From Armatimonadota bacterium (GTDB taxonomy: Bacteria > Armatimonadota > Armatimonadia > Armatimonadales > Armatimonadaceae), in assembly GCA_014381035.1 (NCBI GenBank), contig JACMIS010000590.1, positions 1 through 13,926 of the forward strand: a DNA stretch of 13,926 nucleotides, written 5' to 3'. A program made the translations under genes and the position numbers. Below the pieces are notes generated by a model. That model was not told the origin of the DNA. It made no database searches and saw nothing but the letters and a program-made list of their open reading frames with translations. Of the stretch, positions 8,414 to 13,926 are shown in pieces (the stretch's first letter is position 1; each line of letters starts with the position of its first letter).

Positions 8414-9271
8414 CTAATTTAACGCCGTGAGGATTAATACCGGTTCTTCGCCGGTTTCGACACGAACATGCGTCCAGACCGGGATGGATTGTGCGTCTGC
8501 CGGGTCCGGGGTCGCGCTCGGTAATGGGATCGCGTGCAACGCCGCGGCTTCCGCGCTACCGGAGACGCTGTCCGGTACGTTGCGCTCTACCGTGACGGTC
8601 AGATCGTCATCGGTGTCGCTCTCGGGAGGAAGGACGCTGTCGCCGGTGACAGACACATACATGTTCCCTTCGTCGGTAGCGGCATCACCTAACAGGGGCG
8701 AGGGTTTCCGGACCGTGCCGGATGCTCTCCCGCCTACGCTACTTTGCGAAACGGCGAGGCCTTCTACGCGGGAGTCAGAAGGAGTCCGTGATTTGCTGTC
8801 TGCACCGCGTCCCTCCCTGATCCCCTTGGACGCATAAACGGTTTCGCCATTTCGCAGGGTAGCGGGGCTCGGAAGACTATTGCGAGCCACCATTACCTGC
8901 GGCTTTATCGGAGTCGGCAATGCAGACGGTAGTTTTGGCAGGACATGACGCTTTGACGATGCGCTTCGGGCGGTCAGGGTGTCGGAAGATTTTTTTGTGG
9001 CGGACGACACTTCCGGCTTGTTTACGACGGGCAGTTCTGACGGACTGATGAACGGTATCATGCAATAAACGACAGCGGCGATGCCCATCGAACTGGTTGC
9101 CACTCGAAACGGTGCCGAAAGATAGAAGGGTACCGTACGGCGAGAGCGGTTTGCGCGAAGCGCGGCAGAAAGGATGCGTGAAGACGCCTCCGGCGAAAGC
9201 GGGGCGATTTCATCGTTCGTCGGCTTCGCGGCGCGAAGCCAGGTCTCATATCGGTTTTCGTTTTCGTTCAT
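8414..9271 (-). CDS. Single-span membrane protein in anti-sigma position
   Basis: 285 residues from ATG 9271-9269. The ATG overlaps the TGA of the upstream sigma gene as ATGA, so translation is probably coupled. GGAG lies about 9 nt upstream. A longer reading to 9532 only overlaps the sigma gene out of frame and is rejected. Residues 1-50 are hydrophilic, about 54-77 form one hydrophobic helix (FRVATSSMGIAAVVYCMIPF), and 78-285 are Ser/Thr/Pro-rich and probably outside the membrane, ending THVRVETGEEPVLILTALN. Topology and position are those of an ECF anti-sigma factor, which would hold the sigma factor at the membrane. However, I see no HxxxCxxC zinc anti-sigma motif and no FecR-type signature, so the function is inferred from context only. 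It could instead be an unrelated envelope protein co-expressed with the sigma factor. Confidence 0.65.
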   Translation of the reverse strand: MNENENRYETWLRAAKPTNDEIAPLSPEASSRILSAALRANRSRRTVPFYLSAPFRVATSSMGIAAVVYCMIPFISPSELPVVNKPEVSSATKKSSDTLTARSASSKRHVLPKLPSALPTPIKPQVMVARNSLPSPATLRNGETVYASKGIREGRGADSKSRTPSDSRVEGLAVSQSSVGGRASGTVRKPSPLLGDAATDEGNMYVSVTGDSVLPPESDTDDDLTVTVERNVPDSVSGSAEAAALHAIPLPSATPDPADAQSIPVWTHVRVETGEEPVLILTALN

Positions 9272-9906
9272 CGTGTCTTCTCCGTGCCTGTGTATAACTC
9301 GCGGAACGCTTCCTTTGCACGATGTAGTCGCATTTTCACGCTCGGAAGTGGGAGCGACAGCACGCTCGCGATTTCCTCGTAAGATAGTTCTTCCCAATAG
9401 CGTAGCACAATCACCGTGCGAAAATCCGGTTTGAGTAATTCGATCAGGGTGCGGATCGCGACGCGCTCGGTATCGCTCATCGCGTCCGGTGCGGTCAACT
9501 CTTCTATCTCCTCGTCGGTGGTGCTGAGGCACGCCGAATCGCGCCGCCGCAGAAGGGTTATGGCTTCATTCACCGCGATACGAAATAGCCATGTTTTCAG
9601 CGATGCCTCGCCACGAAACTGAGGCAACGCGGAAAACGCTTTGACAAAAGTCGTTTGCAGGACATCCTCGGCGTCGGCTTCGCGGCGCAGAAGTCGGCGG
9701 CACAGCCGCCAGACGGGCTCTTTATACTCCTCGTAAAACTGCGCGAGGGCGTTTTCGTCGCCAGTTTTGGCAAGGGCGAGGTACGTCGGCTCGCGGCGAA
9801 CCGTGCTGTTTTTCGCTTTTCCGAACAGTTTTGCCCACAGGTCCCCGGTGTGCAAGGAAAGCACAGACGGCGTATCATCGGATAAAATAGAGGTGGCGGT
9901 ACTCAT
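9268..9906 (-). CDS. ECF-type RNA polymerase sigma factor
   Basis: 212 residues, first gene of the minus-strand operon. Region 2 spans about 54-122: ALAQFYEEYKEPVWRLCRRL, the -10-recognition core DAEDVLQTTFVKAF and TWLFRIAVNEA. Region 4 spans about 150-204 and has the helix-turn-helix LSYEEIASVLSLPLPSVKMR followed by LHRAKEAFRE. Regions 1.1 and 3 are absent, as expected for group 4 sigma factors. A roughly 50-residue N-terminal extension (MSTATSILSDDTPSV...) precedes region 2 and is longer than usual. ATG 9906 lacks a clear Shine-Dalgarno sequence, and internal starts are not better. The TGA overlaps the ATG of the membrane-protein gene. It directs RNA polymerase to a small regulon, probably including its own operon. 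The signal is unknown, and no textbook ECF promoter could be recognised upstream. Confidence 0.93.
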   Translation of the reverse strand: MSTATSILSDDTPSVLSLHTGDLWAKLFGKAKNSTVRREPTYLALAKTGDENALAQFYEEYKEPVWRLCRRLLRREADAEDVLQTTFVKAFSALPQFRGEASLKTWLFRIAVNEAITLLRRRDSACLSTTDEEIEELTAPDAMSDTERVAIRTLIELLKPDFRTVIVLRYWEELSYEEIASVLSLPLPSVKMRLHRAKEAFRELYTGTEKTR

Positions 9907-9947
9907 TACGTCAGGGTATTCGTGTGATTGGACGATTGATCCGCCCG

Positions 9948-9960
9948 CTTTGTCACAAAG
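9948..9960. promoter_or_regulatory. 13-bp palindrome in the sigma/nuclease divergent region
   Basis: CTTTGTCACAAAG is a perfect 6-bp inverted repeat around a single central base, lying 42 bp from the sigma-gene start and just upstream of the AAAGG of the nuclease gene. Its placement between divergent genes suggests an operator serving one or both. No regulator is identified. Confidence 0.35.
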
Positions 9961-9975
9961 AAAGGTTAATTTGTT

Positions 9976-10962
9976 TTGAAATACTGAAGTTTACTTGCCA
10001 CCGTTGCCACTTTCAGTCTATTTGCTTCTTTTGCTCTTTTACCACGCTCCGCGCATGCCTGGGGCGAAGTCGGGCATAAAGTGGTGGCTCGCATTGCATG
10101 GGACAACATGAAGCCGGCAACGCGTGCGAAACTGATCGAACTTCTAAACAATGCGCCTGGGGACGCGGATCTGGCAAACCTGCGCCCTTCCGGGATGAGT
10201 AAAGACGATGCCGACCGTGCCCTGTTTCAGGAAGCGTCGCGGTGGCCCGACATTGTCCGTGCGCAAAAAACCGATGCGGAGAAGGCGCGACGCGCCAAAT
10301 ACCACCATTCGCCCTGGCATTACTACGACGTATTCTTTGAGGAGACTTCCGGCGGTGTGATCAAAGAACGCACGGACAAGAAGAACGAGGCGGAAAACGC
10401 CGTCGAGCGACTCGGCGTTTTGACCGCGCAATTGGGAAACCCATCGCTCCCCGCCGGAGAGCGCGCCGTCGCGCTGGCGTGGATCGAGCACCTTGTCGGG
10501 GATGTTCACACCCCGCTGCACAATGTCGCCCGTATTTCGGAGAGTGAACCGGACGGCGATCAGGGCGGCAATCTGTTCAAGTTGGAGAAAAATCCTGCAC
10601 CCGGCAAACAATACGCGGAAAATCTGCACTCGTTCTGGGATGATCTCCCGGCGTCACAGTTCCCGTCGCCTCCGGGTGAGGACCCGGAAGCTCGTATCGG
10701 GCGCATTGCGCAGGCGGCAACGTTTCTGCTCCCGAAAGCACTGTTCGAGCGGGCAGGACTAACCCAGACCGGACAATACAGCCAGTGGAACCGGGAAGGC
10801 GCGGAGGTCGCCATCGCCAAGGTGTACCCGAATCTAAAGCGAAACGAGTTGCCGGACGCGGCTTATACACAAGAAGCAAAAAACACGGCGATGGTCGCTC
10901 TCGCCAAAGCCGGGTACCGCCTCGCCGCGACACTCGAAACCGCGCTCGGCAACAAGAAGTAA
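9976..10962 (+). CDS. Exported S1/P1-type zinc nuclease, signal peptide interrupted by an in-frame TGA
   Basis: All zinc ligands of the S1/P1 family can be seen, numbered from the mature Trp at 10060: Trp1 and His6 (WGEVGH), Asp64 (RWPD), His87 (WHYYD), His144 and Asp148 (EHLVGD), His154 (PLH), His190 and Asp194 (NLHSFWDD), plus DQGGN. The family cleaves single-stranded nucleic acids outside the cell. The codons before Trp1 encode a clean signal peptide, SLLATVATFSLFASFALLP then RSAHA, cleaving at AHA-W and exposing the Trp that binds zinc. The only in-frame start before it is TTG 9976, with AAAGG at 9961-9965, giving Met-Lys-Tyr-stop-Ser-Leu-Leu. A TGA at 9985-9987 therefore interrupts codon 4; in-frame TAA at 9967 closes anything further upstream. 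The first uninterrupted start is GTG 10081, which would lose the signal, Trp1 and His6. Sequencing error, a recent nonsense mutation or readthrough are all possible. Family call firm; expression uncertain. Confidence 0.88.
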
Positions 10963-10969
10963 TGCGGAT

Positions 10970-11018
10970 CCCGAAGCCGCACCGTTCGCCCGATTCGGGC
11001 GAACGGTGCGGCTTTGGG
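10970..11018 (+). terminator. 22-bp terminator hairpin after the nuclease gene
   Basis: Arms 10970-10991 and 10997-11018 pair over 22 bp with one G-T wobble around the 5-nt loop GATTC. It begins 7 nt after the TAA at 10962 and is followed by ATTTCT, a weak U-rich tail. This is a convincing end for the nuclease transcript. Confidence 0.75.
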
Positions 11019-11047
11019 ATTTCTCCGTTCGTCGCAACCCCAAAAAA

Positions 11048-11103
11048 GCAAACAAATTGTTTGCCTTTTCGCGCCGATGTTTGTTATTATAAGGTAAGCA
11101 AAC
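11048..11103 (+). promoter_or_regulatory. Putative sigma-gene promoter flanked by GCAAAC half-sites
   Basis: TTGCCT (11061-11066), an 18-bp spacer and TATTAT (11085-11090) form a good housekeeping-type promoter. Overlapping and flanking it are three copies of one hexamer: GCAAAC at 11048-11053, its complement GTTTGC at 11059-11064 (together a 7-bp inverted repeat around AAT), and GCAAAC at 11098-11103 near the expected start point. The arrangement looks like an operator. Transcription from here would give a leader of about 360 nt before the sigma gene. Confidence 0.45.
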
Positions 11104-11458
11104 GGTTAGAAATACGCCATTCCGGGTGAAATATTTCACACCGGACGAAAACAGTGAAATCAAGACCATCTATCGGCATGGTTTTTGCGACAAAGGAAGA
11201 GGGAACGTAATTTTCCAGGCAAAAATGCCGGAATGTGACGGTCCCCCCGGATCAAACAACGTTGAAGAAAAGCAGATGTGATTGTTTGATGGCTCGGTGA
11301 ATTCTGTTTCGATGGGGTAAAGCGTCTTCGATAGACGTGGCACTGCGGGGTATGTTTGGATACGTTTGCAGGAAGATCATCGGATAGTGACGATACACGG
11401 CGTCGAAGCGTTCTTTCGCTTTGCCTCCCTATAAGTCCCCCCGGTGAGAGGAGCAACC
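11104..11458 (+). other. Long untranslated leader of the sigma-70 gene
   Basis: About 355 nt without a gene. It holds a hairpin with arms 11121-11130 and 11135-11145 (10 bp, ATAT loop, one bulged A) and a 9-bp inverted repeat ATCAAACAA/TTGTTTGAT (11251-11259 and 11282-11290). The decamer GTCCCCCCGG occurs twice (11241-11250 and 11435-11444). Short reading frames occur at 11178-11210 (10 codons) and 11225-11281 (18 codons; AGG 5 nt before its ATG), but nothing else supports them as genes. TTGCCTCC (11421-11428) can pair, with one bulged C, with GGAGCAA (11450-11456), which contains the ribosome site of the sigma gene. Confidence 0.4.
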
Positions 11459-12448
11459 ATGACCGTTCCTATCGCAGGGGCTCACGCCTCTGTTTCGACT
11501 GACATAACCGGGCGAAGTATGCCTTTGTCCGCGATGTATGCGTCTTCAGCGGGCGCGGGTGGTGCACCGCTTGCCTCGGAAACGGACGCGGAAAGTAACA
11601 CCGCCGAAAACCGCGACCCGGATCTGGGGAATTATCTCAACCGCCTCACCCGGAGCGCGCTTCTTTCGCCGGAGCAGGAAGTGGTTTTGGCACAGCGCGT
11701 CCGGCAGGGCGGATCACAGGCGAAAATGGCGCGGGCGAAACTGATCGAAGCCAACATGCGTCTGGTGATCGCGGTCGCCAAAGCGTATCGCTCGTCGGGA
11801 ATCGCTCTGGAGGACCTGATTCAGGAAGGGGCAATCGGGCTGATGACCGCGACCGAGCGGTTCGATTGGCGTCGCGGTTATCGCTTTTCTACCTACGCGA
11901 CGCAGTGGATTCGTCAGGCAATCGGGCGCGCCGTGGACAATAAATCGAAAAGCATCCGTCTTCCCGCGCATGTTTCCGAGTCGCTGCGCAAGATCGAACG
12001 CATCCGCGCCGAATACCGCCGCGAAACTGGCGAGGAAGCGACCGCCGACGTCATCGTTTCTCGCACGGGCATGACACTGCGTAAAGTGACCATGCTTCTG
12101 CAAACGCTCGCCGAGCCGGTCTCGCTCGATATGCCGGTCGGCGACGAAGACAATACAAGTCTCGGTTCGCTCCTGCACGACAAGAGTGCGCCCGATCCGG
12201 AGGAGATACTGGTTTCCGCCGAACTGCGTTCCGAGATCCACATCATCCTGAACACCCTGGATGAGCGCGAAAAAGTCATCATGCGGAAGCGGTTCGGCTT
12301 CGACGGCGAAGAAACCTACGTGCTACAGCAAATCGGCGAGCAACTGTCCATCAGCCGTGAGCGCGTCCGGCAGATCGAAGCGTCCGCCCTGCGCAAACTG
12401 CGCACCCTCGCCCGCCAGCGGCAACTGCGCGACTACCTGCACGGGTGA
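11459..12448 (+). CDS. Sigma-70 family RNA polymerase sigma factor, group 1/2 type (RpoD-like, no region 1.1)
   Basis: 329 residues from ATG 11459, preceded by AGGAG at 11449-11453 with a 5-nt spacer; a GTG five codons upstream is in frame but overlaps the ribosome site. After a low-complexity head (1-50) come region 1.2 (DPDLGNYLNRLTRSALLSPE, 53-72) and region 2 (about 95-165), with EANMRLVIAVAKAY, DLIQEGAIGLM and RFSTYATQWIRQAI. Region 3 (about 174-250) contains RLPAHVSESL and EPVSLDMPVGDED. Region 4 (about 262-318) has the helix-turn-helix IGEQLSISRERVRQIEASAL. In region 2.4 the first Trp of the usual YATWWIRQ is Gln (YATQWIRQ). Absence of region 1.1 and the short length point to an alternative group 2 factor rather than the main housekeeping one, though some phyla have short primary factors. 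It directs RNA polymerase to promoters probably overlapping the housekeeping set. It stands alone, closed by a hairpin at 12480-12508. Confidence 0.93.
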   Translation: MTVPIAGAHASVSTDITGRSMPLSAMYASSAGAGGAPLASETDAESNTAENRDPDLGNYLNRLTRSALLSPEQEVVLAQRVRQGGSQAKMARAKLIEANMRLVIAVAKAYRSSGIALEDLIQEGAIGLMTATERFDWRRGYRFSTYATQWIRQAIGRAVDNKSKSIRLPAHVSESLRKIERIRAEYRRETGEEATADVIVSRTGMTLRKVTMLLQTLAEPVSLDMPVGDEDNTSLGSLLHDKSAPDPEEILVSAELRSEIHIILNTLDEREKVIMRKRFGFDGEETYVLQQIGEQLSISRERVRQIEASALRKLRTLARQRQLRDYLHG

Positions 12449-12479
12449 ACAAGAACATGTAGCGGCGATTAGACGCGAA

Positions 12480-12508
12480 CGGCTCCCGGCTTTTTATGCC
12501 GGGAGCCG
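12480..12508 (+). terminator. 11-bp hairpin after the sigma-70 gene
   Basis: The arms CGGCTCCCGGC (12480-12490) and GCCGGGAGCCG (12498-12508) are perfect complements around a TTTTTAT loop, 31 nt after the stop. ATTCTATT follows, a weak U-rich tail. Confidence 0.7.
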
Positions 12509-12598
12509 ATTCTATTGGCGGACATTTTAATGCCCGTGGGTAAGCCGCGAGGAGTCGTCCTCCCCGCGAACTTTCGTTACGATACAAAACGATGCAGT

Positions 12599-12626
12599 TT
12601 GATTAGCGAGCAAGCGGGGGTATGAT
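12599..12626 (+). promoter_or_regulatory. Putative promoter of the HAMP-repeat gene
   Basis: TTGATT (12599-12604), a 16-bp spacer and TATGAT (12621-12626, five of six -10 positions) form a good housekeeping-type promoter. They lie in the 255-bp gap after the preceding terminator and would give a leader of about 70 nt to ATG 12704. Nothing else gene-like is seen in this gap. Confidence 0.45.
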
Positions 12627-12703
12627 TGTCCACGGTAGTATCGCCGACTCCGTGTCCGTGTGGGAGTCGACACACCCCGAGCAAAGGAACTTTTCAACAC
12701 GCC

Positions 12704-13333
12704 ATGAGTAACGAGCCGATGAAGACTCCCGGCGCAGAGTCGACCGAACTGCTTGCCGCACTGACCGCCCTGCGGAACGGCGATTTTTCCGTGCGCCTTT
12801 CTCCCGATGGCGCGGCCGGGACCGACCAGGCGGAGGTCGCCCGTGTCTTCAACGAACTGACCGAAATGCTTTCCGTCTACGCGTCCGAGGTTCGCCGCGT
12901 CTCGTGGGAGACGGGCACGAACGGGCGGTTCGGGGCGCAGGCGGAAGTCGACGGGGTGCGGGGCGATTGGCAGACGACTCTCACGGAGTTCAACGGCATG
13001 GTCGGCAACCTGACCAACCAGGTGCGCAACTTCGCCCAGGTGACCACGGCTATCGCGACCGGCGACCTTTCGCACAAGGTCACGGTAGGCACCGACGGCG
13101 AGATGCAGGAGTGGAAAGACACCGTGAACATCATGGTGGACCAGTTGAACGCATTCGCCGGGGAACTGATCCGCGTATCGCGCGAAGTCGTGGGCGAAGG
13201 GCGAACCGGCAGTCAGATGCAGGTGCGAGGTGCTTCGGGCGCGTGGCAGAAGCAGATCGAAAGCGTGAACGCGCTGGCGGCGAAGGGGGAGACTGCCGCG
13301 TCCTCTCCCCCGCCCCCTCCGTCATCGGAATGA
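12704..13333 (+). CDS. Stand-alone tandem HAMP-repeat protein
   Basis: 209 residues from ATG 12704; an open frame to TTG 12626 encodes a Cys/Pro-rich leader unlike the family and is not used. AAAGGA at 12683-12688 is rather far (15 nt) to be the ribosome site. Two units of about 90 residues repeat. Unit 1 (about 16-104) has NGDFSVRLS and FNELTEMLSVYASEVRRVS, then GRFGAQAEVDGVRGDWQ. Unit 2 (about 105-195) has NQVRNFAQVTTAIATGDLSH, then TVNIMVDQLNAFAGELIRVS and GSQMQVRGASGAWQ. These match the paired HAMP repeats of group III hybrid histidine kinases (Nik1 type), where stacked HAMPs relay osmotic or other signals. Here no membrane helix, kinase, receiver or methyl-accepting domain follows: unit 2 runs into a Pro-rich tail, SSPPPPPSSE. 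It may bind or modulate a kinase encoded elsewhere, or be a remnant. Molecular partner unknown. Confidence 0.8.
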   Translation: MSNEPMKTPGAESTELLAALTALRNGDFSVRLSPDGAAGTDQAEVARVFNELTEMLSVYASEVRRVSWETGTNGRFGAQAEVDGVRGDWQTTLTEFNGMVGNLTNQVRNFAQVTTAIATGDLSHKVTVGTDGEMQEWKDTVNIMVDQLNAFAGELIRVSREVVGEGRTGSQMQVRGASGAWQKQIESVNALAAKGETAASSPPPPPSSE

Positions 13334-13367
13334 GAGAGGGGGAGGAAGAAACGATGGGGGAAACCGC

Positions 13368-13926
13368 TCACCAGGGGCAGGGCGCGTAATCTTTGAGGAA
13401 GCGACCGGCGAACGGTTCCTCGTCCGTGTTGTTGATGCCCTGCGCAATGGGGTGGTAAATGCGCGCCATGCCGTCCACGATGTCGAGTGGGGCGAAGAAG
13501 CCGCGCTCTTCCTGGATACGGTCGCGCTTGATGGTCGGGTTTTCGTCGGTGACCCAGCCGGTATCCACGCTGTTCATATAGATACCGTCGCGGGCGTAGT
13601 CCGCCCCGGACGTGCGCGTCATCATGTTAAGTGCCGCCTTCGCCATGTTCGTGTGCGGGTGGAACACGGTCTTGTGGCGCGAAAACTGCCCCTCCATCGC
13701 CGACACGTTGACGATGAACCGCCGCGCGAACGGCGAACGCATCAGGAGCGGTTTCAGGCGGCTGTTGAGCAGGAACGGCGCGACCGCGTTCACGAGTTGC
13801 ACTTCCAGCATTTCCGGCGCACTGACTTCGTCCAAACGGAGAAGCCAGCTGTTCGTGTCGCGCGAGTCGGCGCGTTCCTCGTTGTCCTCCCACTTGTGCG
13901 CCGGGAGGATGTCGATAGCCGGGGAA
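13368..13926 (-). CDS. Short-chain dehydrogenase/reductase (SDR), N-terminus beyond the window
   Basis: The frame is open to the window edge, so the NAD(P)-binding N-terminal half is missing; TGA is at 13370-13368. Visible SDR features are NAVAPFLLNSRLKPLL (helix 4/5 with Asn), RFIVNVSAMEGQF (the catalytic-Ser strand), HTNMAKAALNMMTRT (the Lys of YxxxK and the following helix) and NSVDTGWVTDENP (the loop after strand 6). The residue four before the Lys is Thr, not the expected Tyr, so the classical YxxxK is absent; His residues in FHPHTNMAK are nearby. The C-terminus ends GRFLKDYAPCPW. The substrate cannot be told. It converges with the HAMP gene, 34 bp between stops. A TTG at 13835 is internal to the protein and not its start. 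It may be a redox enzyme with an altered active site, or an inactive SDR-fold protein. Confidence 0.85.
   Translation of the reverse strand, partial: SPAIDILPAHKWEDNEERADSRDTNSWLLRLDEVSAPEMLEVQLVNAVAPFLLNSRLKPLLMRSPFARRFIVNVSAMEGQFSRHKTVFHPHTNMAKAALNMMTRTSGADYARDGIYMNSVDTGWVTDENPTIKRDRIQEERGFFAPLDIVDGMARIYHPIAQGINNTDEEPFAGRFLKDYAPCPW

Noticed and set aside
9272..9532. N-terminal extension of the membrane protein to a start at 9532
   Set aside because: The extra residues overlap the sigma gene in another frame and are Arg-rich nonsense. The ATGA-coupled ATG at 9271 with GGAG upstream is much better.
9985..9987. TGA as selenocysteine or as Trp in an altered code
   Set aside because: Several neighbouring genes end at TGA and no SECIS-like stem was evident directly after it. 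Position 4 of a signal peptide is an implausible selenocysteine site. Error or mutation is simpler.
11178..11281. Two mini reading frames (10 and 18 codons) in the sigma leader
   Set aside because: Too short and without conserved features; mentioned in the leader entry but not called as genes.
13627..13893. 88-codon minus-strand reading frame overlapping the SDR gene
   Set aside because: Same strand, different frame from the SDR, whose motifs are clear; composition is that of a shadow.
1..13926. Mobile element, phage, CRISPR array, tRNA or rRNA
   Set aside because: No transposase, integrase, regularly spaced repeats, cloverleaf or rRNA-like stretch was recognised on either strand.

Overview
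The window is a chromosomal stretch of a fairly GC-rich bacterium. A truncated protein with the H-X9-DG C-terminal signature (DUF1559/prepilin-like), a large exported GH38 alpha-mannosidase and an abundance of regulatory sigma factors fit an Armatimonadota or Planctomycetota-type organism. Armatimonadota is my preferred guess, but no rRNA or marker gene is present to settle it. TGA, TAA and TAG all act as ordinary stops here.

Layout. Positions 1-441 (+) hold the end of the H-X9-DG protein, followed by a strong hairpin. Positions 556-3987 (+) encode an exported GH38 glycosidase. It converges with 4033-4701 (-), a small protein that I read as a DarT/DUF4433-like ADP-ribosyltransferase with no antitoxin beside it. 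Divergent from that is topA (4847-7171, +), DNA topoisomerase I with four C-terminal zinc fingers. A GAAA-loop hairpin separates topA from a convergent three-gene minus-strand operon: an ECF sigma factor (9906-9268), a single-membrane-span protein in the anti-sigma position whose start overlaps the sigma stop (ATGA, 9271-8414), and an exported coiled-coil/STN-domain protein (8388-7216). The trio resembles the logic of FecI-FecR-FecA signalling but without a TonB receptor.

Divergent from the operon is an exported S1/P1-type zinc nuclease (up to 10962, +). Its signal peptide is intact apart from an in-frame TGA at the fourth codon. After a strong terminator hairpin come a promoter-like region flanked by GCAAAC half-sites, a leader of about 360 nt, and a group 1/2 sigma-70 factor lacking region 1.1 (11459-12448, +). 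The window closes with a soluble protein made only of tandem HAMP-type repeats (12704-13333, +) and a convergent, 5'-truncated SDR oxidoreductase whose catalytic tyrosine position is not Tyr (13926-13368, -).

The region is ordinary chromosomal backbone with a regulatory flavour: two sigma factors within about 3 kb and a stand-alone HAMP protein. I see no IS element, phage gene, tRNA, rRNA or CRISPR array. The most unusual items are the TGA-interrupted nuclease signal peptide, the orphan DarT-like protein beside topA, and the sigma/transmembrane/STN operon.
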